A stretch of 64,000 nt of DNA from RGIG5952 sp045603485 (GCA_045603485.1 JAZUMF010000023.1:25512-89511), one strand, 5' to 3'; numbered from the stretch's first letter, positions 7,322-17,111 are shown. Notes: generated by a model from the sequence alone, not told the origin. Program-made: numbers and translations.

Positions 7322-9664
7322 TTAAGGTGTGCCGGTAAGCTTGATGAGCTCGTTGTTTACGGCTTTTGCCGCTTCAATATTGTTTTCCTTGGTAAATTTG
7401 GAGAGAAGAGTCTGCATTGTCGCAACCGTTTTCTTTTGTGCCGCGGCGAGAGCGTCGTCTCTCTCCTTTTGATATTGAACAGTCAAGTCGATATGCTTTT
7501 TTTGAAGCTCGACGAGTTTTTCCTGCGAAGGGTCGGCGAGAACCCAATCGCGATTTGCCTCAAAGCGTTCAAGCTCGTCTTCGGCTGCGCTATAGCTTGC
7601 AAAGTCTCCTGCCTTGCGTCTCTCATCTGACATTTTTTTCAAATCGGCAATGTAAAGCTCGGGCCAATCGGCTACCTTCTTTTCGTAGGTGCTTTCAATT
7701 TTTTTGATGTCTTCGTTGTATTTGGCGACAAGCTCAGTCAAGACCGGCGGCTCTTGAGTCGTCAGCTCTGTTTTGGAACTGCCACCGACGGACTTATCCT
7801 TAGGCTGGTGCATCTTTTCAATCGTAGCGACGGGGCAGTCGAGCTTTGCCGCATATCGTAAAAGGATTTTGCCTAGAGAGCTGTCCTTCATGAGAAAAAG
7901 CTTTTGGGCAGGGGTGTATAGCGTTGCTGCGAATGCCGATGGCTGCGGCGAAAACTTTAGAATAAAGGGGAACGAGGCTATGTAAAGTATCGCAAGAACG
8001 GCTATTGCGACGATAGACCTGATGGTCGTTTTAATGTATCTACGAAAGACTATGCGTCTTTTCAGAGCCAAGAATTCCGGATTTTCGGGAGAGATGCCAG
8101 TAAGTATGTTATCGCAGATTTCAAGTGCCTGCTCAATATCACCAGCTCGGTAATTTTTAATCGCCCTTTTGAAGTCGCGGTGCAAAATCTGTCCTGGTAT
8201 TTGGGTGTATTCCTCGGAATAGAATAACTGATTGCCTGAAATATGGCGATATTCCTCGATGAATTTTCTGGCGCGCTCAAAGTTTTCGGCTTTGATTTCC
8301 ATCGGAATGAGTTCTTTAAGCTGTTCACGCCTTGCTATCTGCTTTTGCGCCTTTTCACCCATTGAATGGATTTCCTGAATCAGACTGCGACCAGAGGGGC
8401 CTGCGGGCTCAAAGCCCGATGCCCGCGATGACAGGGCGATGGTCTTTTCATGCTCAAATGACTTAGCGGAAGCGTGCATTTTAGATACGAGAGACTTTAT
8501 CGATTCGTAAACTCGTACATCGGCTCCGCAGTTGCCGCAATACTGAACGCCAACTGTATTTTCGGTTCCGCATTCAGGGCAGGGTTCAACACCATCCCAC
8601 CCGCATTCGGAGCAAAAACGGATAGACATCGGATTGACGGTATCGCACCATTTGCATCGCCATGTCGTTTTGGCGGGTGGCTGTTCTACCCGCGTGCGGG
8701 CCTGTATTGCCTGCAATGCCTCTAAAAAAGCCGCCGCGGTCGACCAACGCTGCTCGCGGTCGGTCGCTAAAGCCTTAACCAAAGTCTCTCGAATAGAAAC
8801 GGGAATATCCTGCTCTCTGAAGTAGCGCGGATTTTGCCCTGTAATGGCAAAGAAAAGGAGTCCGCCAAGCCCATATACATCAGCGCGTTCGTCGGAAGCC
8901 GACGCGTCTGATTCCTGTTCCGGCGCACCATAGCCAATCGACAGCAGTTTTTCACCGGGACTTGTCAATTTGCTTATCGATTCATCCGCTTTGCGGGCAA
9001 GTCCAAAGTCGACGACTTTCGGCTCGCCGTCTGAATCGAGGAGAATATTTGAGGGCTTGAGGTCTCTGTGGATTACACCACATGAATGGGCGTATGCAAT
9101 AGCCTTTGCAATCTTGATTACGAGTTCAATCGCCTCGGTTAAAGCTAGCTGCCCGTTTTCGGCGACATAACCTTCAAGCGATAGAGGAGAATTGGGGATG
9201 TATCCGCTGGCATTAGCCATTTGGCGGCTGCCTGATGTGGCGTCGGGGCCGGCGACATATTCCATTACGATATACGGCCCCTCGCTGTCTTCGCCTAGGG
9301 CATATACATGGACGATATGGATATGGTTTAAGGCTGCAACGGCGTGTGCCTCATGGAGAAAACGCTTACGCAGGGCAGCGTCGCAGTTTGTAGAGGCGTT
9401 AAGTCTCTTAATGGCGACATAGCGTCCTAACCGCAAGTCTTTAGCGAGGTAGACAACTCCCATACCGCCACCGCCGACCTTGGCTTGAATGGCGTAAAGA
9501 GTGTGTAAGTCGGCAGATACGGCTTCGGTTTTACCAGAAAACTGATTGTTGAGACCGTTGGCCTCAATTCTAACGGTACTGCCGTCAGTGTCGATTCTGA
9601 CGGTGCCACCATCGGTTTCACTTGGTGTAACTACAATGCGTTTGGTTTTATCAATATTGTCCAT
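7322..9664 (-). CDS. Membrane-anchored Ser/Thr protein kinase with double zinc ribbon
   Basis: A 780-residue PknB-type kinase. Gly-rich loop GGGGMG at 64-69, Lys86 in VAIK, HRDLKPSN at 199-206 with Asp201, DFG at 219-221 and APE at 247-249, so all catalytic residues are present. Two zinc ribbons follow: C337/C340/C351/C354 and C362/C365/C376/C379. Then come a helical region, one membrane segment at about 548-570, and a charged coiled-coil C-terminal part. The N terminus carries a short TVRI repeat. The kinase should face the cytoplasm with the coiled coil outside it. It heads a possible operon with the GH39-like gene, so it may help control glycan use (inference). The start has no ribosome site; see the -10 box at 9673-9678. 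Confidence 0.93.
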   Translation of the reverse strand: MDNIDKTKRIVVTPSETDGGTVRIDTDGSTVRIEANGLNNQFSGKTEAVSADLHTLYAIQAKVGGGGMGVVYLAKDLRLGRYVAIKRLNASTNCDAALRKRFLHEAHAVAALNHIHIVHVYALGEDSEGPYIVMEYVAGPDATSGSRQMANASGYIPNSPLSLEGYVAENGQLALTEAIELVIKIAKAIAYAHSCGVIHRDLKPSNILLDSDGEPKVVDFGLARKADESISKLTSPGEKLLSIGYGAPEQESDASASDERADVYGLGGLLFFAITGQNPRYFREQDIPVSIRETLVKALATDREQRWSTAAAFLEALQAIQARTRVEQPPAKTTWRCKWCDTVNPMSIRFCSECGWDGVEPCPECGTENTVGVQYCGNCGADVRVYESIKSLVSKMHASAKSFEHEKTIALSSRASGFEPAGPSGRSLIQEIHSMGEKAQKQIARREQLKELIPMEIKAENFERARKFIEEYRHISGNQLFYSEEYTQIPGQILHRDFKRAIKNYRAGDIEQALEICDNILTGISPENPEFLALKRRIVFRRYIKTTIRSIVAIAVLAILYIASFPFILKFSPQPSAFAATLYTPAQKLFLMKDSSLGKILLRYAAKLDCPVATIEKMHQPKDKSVGGSSKTELTTQEPPVLTELVAKYNEDIKKIESTYEKKVADWPELYIADLKKMSDERRKAGDFASYSAAEDELERFEANRDWVLADPSQEKLVELQKKHIDLTVQYQKERDDALAAAQKKTVATMQTLLSKFTKENNIEAAKAVNNELIKLTGTP

Positions 9665-9672
9665 ATTGAGTA

Positions 9673-9681
9673 ATTATAGCA
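9673..9681 (-). promoter_or_regulatory. Extended -10 promoter of the kinase gene
   Basis: On the minus strand TGC-TATAAT ends at 9673. The kinase ATG starts 8 bases downstream, which would give a leaderless or nearly leaderless message. No convincing -35 box at 17 bases; the TG extension could compensate. Confidence 0.5.
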
Positions 9682-9710
9682 TATTTCAGAATAAGGTTAT
9701 TCAACCGTTC

Positions 9711-9757
9711 AAAAAAAAACGCCCGCACTTTTTTGTGCGGGCGCATCGTTTTTTTTT
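9711..9757. terminator. Bidirectional rho-independent terminator
   Basis: Perfect 9-bp stem CGCCCGCAC/GTGCGGGCG (9720-9728 and 9735-9743) around a T6 loop. A run of A lies on one side (9711-9719) and a run of T on the other (9749-9757). On the minus strand it ends the beta-galactosidase transcript, about a dozen bases after its stop codon. Confidence 0.9.
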
Positions 9758-12700
9758 ACTTCACCGAGAACTTCCAGGTGAAGTTGAATTCACTCGGCTT
9801 GAGGTCATACTTTTCAAGGCATCGAGGCCCGCAGGAGTTGGTGCCGATGCCATCTTGAGCGATATCAAGTGAAAGGACATAATAGTCGCATTCGCTTAAA
9901 TCGGTCGGATGTTTTGCCATTTCTATGTCCATCGTTTCGTAACGGCTTACTCCAAAGCAGAAGGGCTTGTCTGAAGTAATCTTGAGTCCTTTGCCGGTAT
10001 TGGTTACGAACTCGACATAGCGGGTCTCAAAGTGTGAGCCGTTTTCTTGGGGGACGACATAGTCGGTTTTGAGCTCGTCGGTCGGTGCCTGCCATAAGCC
10101 GAACTTGCCTGCCGCGCAGGTGTCGGAGTAGCTTTCCCCTGGACCGCGGCCATACCACTTTGTCGTTGAGACGGCGAGCGGGAGCTTTAACTGAATGCCG
10201 ACGCGAGGCCATGACTGGCACCAATCCCACATTGCGTCAGGCTTGCCAGAGAATGTGACATAGAGGCTGCCGTCGGTATCGACTGAGTAGCGCAAGCAGG
10301 CGTCAATGCCGGCTCGTTTGTTGGGACCTGCCAGATATACGGGAGCGACGAGAACGGGGCCGTTCTTTGTCTCTTCAACGGATATTTCGTCGAAGCGCAT
10401 GTAGAGGTCGTCGAGGCCATATTCCAACCATTTGGCGCGTATTCTGCCACCGATATCTTTGCCGTCATTTGATGTCGTCGGGCGCCAGAAGATCGGTACA
10501 GGACCGTTTTCAAGAACTTCTGTGCCACCTACATTCCATGAGACAATTGAGCCGATTGCTGAATCAAAGACGATTTCATAGTCACGGACGACCCATGCCT
10601 GATAGCGGCTGTCAAGCCCGTCTGCAGGATGGAGCTCATCGCAGTCGTCACAGATGTCTGCGCCGAAGAATGGTATCATCTTGGGTGCTTCTTTGGATGC
10701 AGCGGCTTCACGGACTTGGAATTGCGCAAAGCCTACTTCGTGACCGGCATCAGCCCAGACTGTGGCTGCCGCAAGTTTGTATTCAATGACGAGAATCAAT
10801 TCGCGTTTTTCGCTGGCTGCGGTCGGGACTTTGCAGGGAACTGTGACAGTCGCTTCTCCGTACGGCTCAATTGCGGGCATATCAAGTGTGCCGGAGGCAA
10901 TTGGCGCACCATCGGCAAGGAGCTTCCAGTTTGCGGTGTAGCAAGCGGTCGTGTCAAATGCCAGACGGCTTGTAAGTTTAAGTTTGAGTGTCTTGGTATC
11001 GATTAGCTCGGTTCCTATCGGCTGCATTACCTGTTTGAGCTCCAAGATGCCTGGAGATGGAGTGCGGTCGGGGAAGATAAGGCCGTCACAGACAAATGAG
11101 CCGTCATTGGGCGTGTCGCCGAAGTCGCCGCCGTATGCAAAGAATTCTTTGCCGTTATCATCGATTGCTCTTATGCCATGGTCAATCCATTCCCATACAA
11201 AACCGCCTGTAAAGCGGGGGTATTTCCAAATCAAGTCCCAGTATTCTTTCACGGAACCTGGGCCGTTGCCCATTGCATGGACATACTCGCACTGAACGAA
11301 CGGGAGCTTGTTGAAGTGCTCGGTTGGCGCGAGAGGTGGCTCGGTAGGTGTTGGTCCGCGTCCGTCAACGATGCGCTCGCATTCGGGAATTGACGCGTAC
11401 ATGCGGCTGAAGACATCGACGACAGCGCAAGCCGCGTCTCTCTCGTAGTGGATTGGACGGGTTGGGTCCATTTTGCGGGTCAGCTCCGCCATCTTGACAT
11501 GGTTGCAGCCAAAGCCCGATTCGTTGCCGAGAGACCATATTACAATCGACGGGTGGTTGCGGTCGCGGGAAATCATGCGATACATACGGTCGCAGCAAGC
11601 CTTTTCCCATTCGGGACGATTGCAGATATTGGTTTCTCCATATCCGAAGCCGTGCGTTTCAAGGTCGCATTCGTCAATCAGATAGATGCCGTATTCATCA
11701 CAAAGGTCATACCAGCGGGGGTCGTCAGGGTAGTGGCTTGTGCGAACTGCGTTGAAGTTGTGCTGTTTCATTATGAGGATGTCTTGTATCATCGTCTCAA
11801 GTGAAAGCGAGCGGCCTGAATCGGTGTGGAATTCATGGCGGTTTACACCTTTGAAGATTAGGCGTTGGCCATTGAGCAGAACAACGGCGTCTTTGATTTC
11901 AACCTTTCTGAAACCGACCTTGAAACTTGTCGAAATTTCATCCTTGCCCGATTTGAGGTTGACTTTGAGGGTGTAAAGGTAGGGCTTTTCTGCATTCCAG
12001 AGGGTAGGTGCCTTAACATCCGCGGCGAAGTTGTTTTCACCCTTTTTGATTGTGGTTGAAACCGGCTTTGCCCAGACTTTATTTCCTTCGGCATCAAAAA
12101 GCTCGGCTGTAAGTTTGGCGCCCTTGATTGCCGCGGGCGTGCCTGATATGACTGCGGTCATATCGAGCGTGGCTTTTTTGAAGGTCTTGTCAAGGACGGT
12201 ATCAAAGTGGAAGTCCTCAAGGACGATGCTCTTTGGGAATGAGACGAGCGATACCGAGCGGAAGATACCGCTCAGCCACCACATATCCTGGTCTTCAAGG
12301 AAGGTGCCGGCAGACCATTTGACGACTCGAACGGCAAGGATGTTTTCAGCATCGAAGTCGATGAGCTTTGTGATGTCAAATTCATGTGGAAGGCGGCTTC
12401 CCATGCCCATGCCGACATATTCGCCGTTAAGCCAGAGTTCAAAGCAGGAATCGACACCGTCGAAGCGGAGGCGGATTTGGCGATTCTTCCAAGAGTAGGG
12501 GACGACAAACGATCTGCGGTAAAGTCCAGTGGGGTTCTCGGTCGGAACGAGCGGCGCGCATACCGTGGGAATGGGATATATGGCATTGGTGTAATGGGGG
12601 CGCTCATAGCCTTTCATTTGCCAGCAGGAAGGAACGGCAAGAGAGTCCCATTCGCTGTCGTCAAATTCAGGCTCGATAAAGTCGGCCGGAGTATCTGCCG

Positions 12701-12842
12701 GAGTGTCAAGGAGCGTGAATGCCCAATCTCCGTCAAGTGTGACCGTCCCCGTATCGTTATTGACTTCAGGAGTGAAGTATGCTCGTGCGGGTAGGCGGTT
12801 TACGCCATAGTTGTCGATGATTTCCCAAGGTAATGGTTTCAT
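9756..12842 (-). CDS. lacZ: GH2 beta-galactosidase (LacZ type)
   Basis: A 1028-residue GH2 enzyme, close to E. coli LacZ in length and domain order: sugar-binding jelly roll, immunoglobulin-like domain, TIM barrel, and the C-terminal small-chain sandwich with WYGRGPGESYSD. Acid/base Glu441 is in WSLGNESGFG and nucleophile Glu519 in VQCEYVHAMGN. It hydrolyses terminal beta-galactosides. There is no signal peptide, so it is probably cytoplasmic. ATG 12842 is preferred (protein begins MKPLPWE) because an AAAGG site precedes it. The in-frame start at 12890 would add 16 unlikely residues. It is divergent from the 964-residue hydrolase gene and ends at a strong terminator. Confidence 0.95.
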   Translation of the reverse strand: MKPLPWEIIDNYGVNRLPARAYFTPEVNNDTGTVTLDGDWAFTLLDTPADTPADFIEPEFDDSEWDSLAVPSCWQMKGYERPHYTNAIYPIPTVCAPLVPTENPTGLYRRSFVVPYSWKNRQIRLRFDGVDSCFELWLNGEYVGMGMGSRLPHEFDITKLIDFDAENILAVRVVKWSAGTFLEDQDMWWLSGIFRSVSLVSFPKSIVLEDFHFDTVLDKTFKKATLDMTAVISGTPAAIKGAKLTAELFDAEGNKVWAKPVSTTIKKGENNFAADVKAPTLWNAEKPYLYTLKVNLKSGKDEISTSFKVGFRKVEIKDAVVLLNGQRLIFKGVNRHEFHTDSGRSLSLETMIQDILIMKQHNFNAVRTSHYPDDPRWYDLCDEYGIYLIDECDLETHGFGYGETNICNRPEWEKACCDRMYRMISRDRNHPSIVIWSLGNESGFGCNHVKMAELTRKMDPTRPIHYERDAACAVVDVFSRMYASIPECERIVDGRGPTPTEPPLAPTEHFNKLPFVQCEYVHAMGNGPGSVKEYWDLIWKYPRFTGGFVWEWIDHGIRAIDDNGKEFFAYGGDFGDTPNDGSFVCDGLIFPDRTPSPGILELKQVMQPIGTELIDTKTLKLKLTSRLAFDTTACYTANWKLLADGAPIASGTLDMPAIEPYGEATVTVPCKVPTAASEKRELILVIEYKLAAATVWADAGHEVGFAQFQVREAAASKEAPKMIPFFGADICDDCDELHPADGLDSRYQAWVVRDYEIVFDSAIGSIVSWNVGGTEVLENGPVPIFWRPTTSNDGKDIGGRIRAKWLEYGLDDLYMRFDEISVEETKNGPVLVAPVYLAGPNKRAGIDACLRYSVDTDGSLYVTFSGKPDAMWDWCQSWPRVGIQLKLPLAVSTTKWYGRGPGESYSDTCAAGKFGLWQAPTDELKTDYVVPQENGSHFETRYVEFVTNTGKGLKITSDKPFCFGVSRYETMDIEMAKHPTDLSECDYYVLSLDIAQDGIGTNSCGPRCLEKYDLKPSEFNFTWKFSVK

Positions 12843-12923
12843 TGTGTATGCCTTTGTTAGTGAGTCAAAGTTTCTATATAATCTTATCAAACTTTTTCCT
12901 GATAGGCAAAGCGCGTTTTACTT

Positions 12924-12958
12924 CACCCTTGTCCCAGAAAGATTTCGGGATAAGGGTG
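12924..12958. promoter_or_regulatory. Inverted repeat between divergent hydrolase genes
   Basis: CACCCTTGTCCC (12924-12935) pairs with GGGATAAGGGTG (12947-12958): 12 bp with one G-T wobble around an 11-base loop. It lies between the beta-galactosidase start and the extended -10 box of the 964-residue protein gene, so it is a candidate operator. It has no T-run typical of a terminator. Confidence 0.4.
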
Positions 12959-12992
12959 TTAGTATTCAATAATCCAATTTTAATTGAGTTCG

Positions 12993-13001
12993 TGGTATAA
13001 T
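12993..13001 (+). promoter_or_regulatory. Extended -10 promoter, leaderless start
   Basis: TGG-TATAAT (12993-13001), then six bases TGAAGA, then the ATG at 13008. Transcription would begin at about the start codon. No -35 box is obvious. Confidence 0.5.
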
Positions 13002-13007
13002 TGAAGA

Positions 13008-15902
13008 ATGAATACTTCCAGATTTTCTATCCTTGATTTGCCGCTCGGCTCGCGTGATGCCATCTTGAAGGTCGGTCAAACCCGAACCTTTAATTTTACA
13101 GTAAGTGACTCCGCTATCGCAAAGTCTCGCCGTTTACGATTTGTTGGCGAGGCAGATGTCTTTACTCGTTGGCGTCAGGAGAGCGGAATCCCGTACTACA
13201 TTTTCCGCTCTATAGAAGATGCTCTTTCAACCGTAGATACATACGATGAGAAGTTTGCGCTTGCGGTTTCGGGCAAGGGTGAGTCCTTTGAGCGAAATGC
13301 CTTTATGAAGCTTAAATCGGGATTCTTCCCTGTCGGTAATGATTGCATCTTTACTACCGCCGTCAAGGTGGAGAATCTAGAGATTGCCGATGGTGGCTTT
13401 GCCGTTTCCGAGCTTGCAATTTATCGCGCACGCGACGGGCGTCATCCAGATGATACATTCGACGCGCCTGATATGGTTGTTAGACTCAATGTTGAAGAAG
13501 GCTCGTCGGATTGGAAGCTTCTCTCGACAACATTCGATATGCCGGAAGATGCCGTTGCCGTTTTGGTCCGCATTGGCTTGTATAAGGCAACGGGAACCGT
13601 CCGTTTTGGTTCACCGCGCCTATGCAAGAATGGAACTGACAATCTGATTCCGCCATTTGATCATGACAATCAATGGCGCACTCAATATAATTGGCTTGGC
13701 GAGAATCTGTCCCGTAGAGATTGGCCTTGCTTTGAGATTGCCGTTGACGGTCAAGAAGTTTTCATGGGTGAGACATATACAGGTATTGTTCGCGGTCAGG
13801 ACTTTGAGGTTGACTTGCCTAAGCTTGATGCGGGCGAGCACGCTTTGTCGGTTACATTGGTTGCCGACTATGAGAGTGCTATTCCCTTTTTGCTGCAAAA
13901 AATCGAGTTGGTCGAAGATGACGCTCGCTCTTTTGAGGTGGTCGCATATCCTGATATAGTCAAGGCAGGCAAGGAAATCCCCGTTTTAATTCGCCGCCCT
14001 GTTGAACCGAAAGAGGGATATGAAGAATGCGGGCTAGGCACCCGTATGCCATATAAGTATGAGGTCATAAAGCTTCCTCCCGAAGCGGAAGGCGGAGCTC
14101 GCAGATTGACCCTATCTCTTGACGGAAGAGACGAGACGCTTGAAATTCGTGCCGTCGTTGCGAATGAAGATGATGGTGTAAGACTTTCGACGGGGGATAT
14201 AGTCTATCTGCGTCAATCTCCAAGGTCATACCAGGATTTTATCGCTTGGTATTTAGCCAATCGCATTGGCAATGCAATTTGCTTCCGTCCGGCATATCGT
14301 TGGAGTGGCTCGCGCATTGCCGACCCCGAAGCGTGGCGTGCGGCAAGAGAGATACTTGATGAATACGGCATTGAGTATTCGCTTATGGTTGATGGGCGCG
14401 AGCTTCCGGGCAAGAATGCCAATCCTCCCGACAGTTGGCTTAAAGGTGCTAACTATCGCGGCAGGCAGGCGCATGAAAATGATGGCTCTTTCTATTACTG
14501 GAATAATCATCTCGAATACCTCTTTATGCCTGACCCATACACAGATATCTTCGCGAAATCGGCAGACCGCGGAGGTATCCATCCCGCTGTAAGACCCATT
14601 AGGCGCGGCAAAGAGACCTGGTCGTTCTTTGACCCAGAGGATGCCTCAAATGTAAAAGAGGCGGCAACACGCTTTGTCAATAACCTAAAGGGGGCGAAAG
14701 CCGATTCAACAAGGCATACGGGCCCTTCGACGCTCTTTAGGTATTTCTTCCAAGCCGGTTATGATTTTTGCGGTGCCGAACAGATGTATGGCCCCGAAGA
14801 GGTTATACTTTCGGCTTTGCGCGGGGCATCGCGTGCTTACGGAAAGAAGCTTTACGGAACACATTTGGCGACTCAGTGGAGCTCTGATCCTCACGACGAG
14901 CCAGAGCATGCCGAGCGTTATTACCTCTCGCTGGCATTGAGCTATATGCATGGAGCTTCCGATATCAATGTAGAAGAAGGATTGTGGCGAATGGAGAAAG
15001 GGTATGTCGCCGAGGACCGCTTCTCCTATGCGTGCAAGATACACCGTGACGCACATGAACGCTTCCGCCTCTTTCAAGAGACTCATAGCAGGAAGGGCGA
15101 GTTGGTCTCTCCTGTCGCCTTTGTTCAGGGACGCTATGACGGATGGAGCTGCTTTTCCCGTGATAATCTCTGGTGTCGTCCGGGAGAGCAATGGCGAATG
15201 GGAGATGCCGAGCGCAGCTATGATATGCTGAAGGTTTTCTATCCCCGCAGCGAGTTTGGTGATATCTATCGTTGTCCATGCCCCAAGGCTCCTCAAGGTT
15301 GGTATACAGGTACTCCTTCAGGAATTGCCGATTTAATCCCTTCGGAGATGGACGGGCAATTGCTTTCAAATTATAAAATCGCGGCAATGACGGGTTGGCA
15401 TAGCTACGAAAACGGCGATGGCGCAAAATGGCTGGAATATGTCCGTCAAGGAGGAACTTTCCTATTGACTAGGGCTCACATTTCCGAGTCGCTGGATAGA
15501 TTGTCAGCACCGATAATTTCTCAAGATTCCGTATTGAAAGATTTGCTTGGTGATGATTATGCGACAAGCACAGGTCTCGTGCATCGTAAAATCGGAGCAG
15601 GCGAGGTCTACTATTTTGCAACCGATAACTTCCCAGGCTCCGACTCAGTTCGAGAAGCATATAGTGAAACACTTCGCACTTTGGCTAAATCAGTCGAAGA
15701 TACCATGCGCATAAGGGGCTGGTTCCGTGCGAATAATGATATCGGGTTCACCGTTTACGATAAGCCCGATGGCAAGCGTACAATCTACTTGCTCAATATC
15801 CGTTGGTGGGATAGAGCATCGTCAACCGGAACACTTCTAATTGGTAATGAAGAGAGACAGGTTGAAGTTCCATATGGTGAAATCAAAGTGATTGACATCT
15901 AA
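13008..15902 (+). CDS. Large glycoside-hydrolase-like protein of unassigned family
   Basis: A 964-residue protein without signal peptide or membrane segment. Residues 1 to about 400 look like beta-sandwich modules. About 405 to 720 read like a TIM barrel with strand ends such as ICFRPAYRW, DFCGAEQMYGPEE and INVEEGLWRME. The rest resembles an amidotransferase-like or beta domain (TGWHSYENGDG, GGTFLLTRAH) followed by a final sandwich. This order recalls GH42-like or GH-A-type glycosidases, and Glu residues in GAEQMYGPEE and NVEEGLW are possible catalytic acids (inference). I do not recognise the family. It is followed after 51 bases by a sialidase-like gene on the same strand, so both probably act on the same glycan. 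Confidence 0.85.
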   Translation: MNTSRFSILDLPLGSRDAILKVGQTRTFNFTVSDSAIAKSRRLRFVGEADVFTRWRQESGIPYYIFRSIEDALSTVDTYDEKFALAVSGKGESFERNAFMKLKSGFFPVGNDCIFTTAVKVENLEIADGGFAVSELAIYRARDGRHPDDTFDAPDMVVRLNVEEGSSDWKLLSTTFDMPEDAVAVLVRIGLYKATGTVRFGSPRLCKNGTDNLIPPFDHDNQWRTQYNWLGENLSRRDWPCFEIAVDGQEVFMGETYTGIVRGQDFEVDLPKLDAGEHALSVTLVADYESAIPFLLQKIELVEDDARSFEVVAYPDIVKAGKEIPVLIRRPVEPKEGYEECGLGTRMPYKYEVIKLPPEAEGGARRLTLSLDGRDETLEIRAVVANEDDGVRLSTGDIVYLRQSPRSYQDFIAWYLANRIGNAICFRPAYRWSGSRIADPEAWRAAREILDEYGIEYSLMVDGRELPGKNANPPDSWLKGANYRGRQAHENDGSFYYWNNHLEYLFMPDPYTDIFAKSADRGGIHPAVRPIRRGKETWSFFDPEDASNVKEAATRFVNNLKGAKADSTRHTGPSTLFRYFFQAGYDFCGAEQMYGPEEVILSALRGASRAYGKKLYGTHLATQWSSDPHDEPEHAERYYLSLALSYMHGASDINVEEGLWRMEKGYVAEDRFSYACKIHRDAHERFRLFQETHSRKGELVSPVAFVQGRYDGWSCFSRDNLWCRPGEQWRMGDAERSYDMLKVFYPRSEFGDIYRCPCPKAPQGWYTGTPSGIADLIPSEMDGQLLSNYKIAAMTGWHSYENGDGAKWLEYVRQGGTFLLTRAHISESLDRLSAPIISQDSVLKDLLGDDYATSTGLVHRKIGAGEVYYFATDNFPGSDSVREAYSETLRTLAKSVEDTMRIRGWFRANNDIGFTVYDKPDGKRTIYLLNIRWWDRASSTGTLLIGNEERQVEVPYGEIKVIDI

Positions 15903-15953
15903 TTACGGATGCGAATCAAGACTTTCCGACATTCTAAAGAAGGCAATCAATAA

Positions 15954-17099
15954 ATGAACGCTATAGACTGGGAACATAGAATACTTGGACATCGCACAGC
16001 AATAAGCGATACACTGGCATTTACATATTCGGAAGCTTCCAATAGCTGTTTCTCGCCTGATCGCGGAGTCTTTTATACGGCATATACCGCTTCAAGAAGA
16101 AATTATGGCGAATCGCATGATATTTTGGCGTTTACCATTACCCCAGTATGTCAGCCGCACAAGGCAATTACCAAAGTCGTCCTTGAGCGCGGTGTGACAC
16201 CCTCGGTCATTGATGCAAAAATGCTCATTTGCGCTAACTGCTATTATTATACCACCGATGAAATACTGTATAATGCCAAAACGCATTTTGGCAAGACCGC
16301 CGATATACCCAGAGGATTTGTCAGAATTACGATAGGGGTTGACGGGTACAGGCATTATTACATTGATTACGATATCGCTAATGATACCTTTGGTGAGTTG
16401 AAAGAATTAAAGGTGTTGTATCATGGCGAAGTTTGCCATTTCACCGGCAATCTTTACCGAGAATATTTAGCAGAATTCGGCTTTACCGAATTCAATAAAG
16501 TTGATAATAGCGAAGCTTTGATTTTGACTGATAAATTCCGCCTGCATGAAGATGGGTATCGGTATACTTTTGCCACAGCAGCGTGGGCTTGGCCTACGGC
16601 CATGCGCATAAAAGACGGTTCTGATATCATGGAGTTTATCAGCCCGATTCCACAGGTAGCCCAATATGAAACGCAGTCTGCTATTGTCAATGGCAAAATG
16701 TATGCTATTCTGCGCGGAGCAAAAACAGATGACTTTTATATTTCAGAAGATTTAGGCAAGACATTTCGCCCGATAGGTAGAATCGATTTCAACACCACCA
16801 GACCGCAGTTGCTGCCATATAATGGAAAACTGTTGATTGCGGTTTCGAAATCAGGCATAACACCCAATTATGTCCGTGACGGCAGAAACAATCTCCTTTT
16901 GCTCATTGGAGAAGGAGAAGACCTTTCAAACTACAAAGAGATTTTTCATATAGTCGATCCATTCGGCATCGTTTATTACGATATTGTCGACTACAAGGGA
17001 ATGCTCCATATGTTCTGGAGTAGTTCGGATCTTTACCACGATAAAAATCCGCAGGCAAAAGATCTTCTTTGGTTTACGCGCATAGGCATTTTGCAATAA
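15954..17099 (+). CDS. Sialidase-like beta-propeller protein (BNR/Asp-box)
   Basis: A 381-residue protein of mostly beta strands. One clear Asp-box is at 264-271 (S-E-D-L-G-K-T-F), and a later segment HMFWSSSDLYHDKNPQAKD suggests another blade. This fits a six-bladed propeller related to sialidases or other exo-acting glycosidases. The Arg triad of true sialidases cannot be assigned by eye, so the substrate is open. No signal peptide. An AGAAGG site precedes the ATG. It is probably co-transcribed with the preceding 964-residue protein and ends convergent with the flavodiiron gene, 12 bases away. Confidence 0.8.
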   Translation: MNAIDWEHRILGHRTAISDTLAFTYSEASNSCFSPDRGVFYTAYTASRRNYGESHDILAFTITPVCQPHKAITKVVLERGVTPSVIDAKMLICANCYYYTTDEILYNAKTHFGKTADIPRGFVRITIGVDGYRHYYIDYDIANDTFGELKELKVLYHGEVCHFTGNLYREYLAEFGFTEFNKVDNSEALILTDKFRLHEDGYRYTFATAAWAWPTAMRIKDGSDIMEFISPIPQVAQYETQSAIVNGKMYAILRGAKTDDFYISEDLGKTFRPIGRIDFNTTRPQLLPYNGKLLIAVSKSGITPNYVRDGRNNLLLLIGEGEDLSNYKEIFHIVDPFGIVYYDIVDYKGMLHMFWSSSDLYHDKNPQAKDLLWFTRIGILQ

Positions 17100-17111
17100 G
17101 CAAGAACTAGC

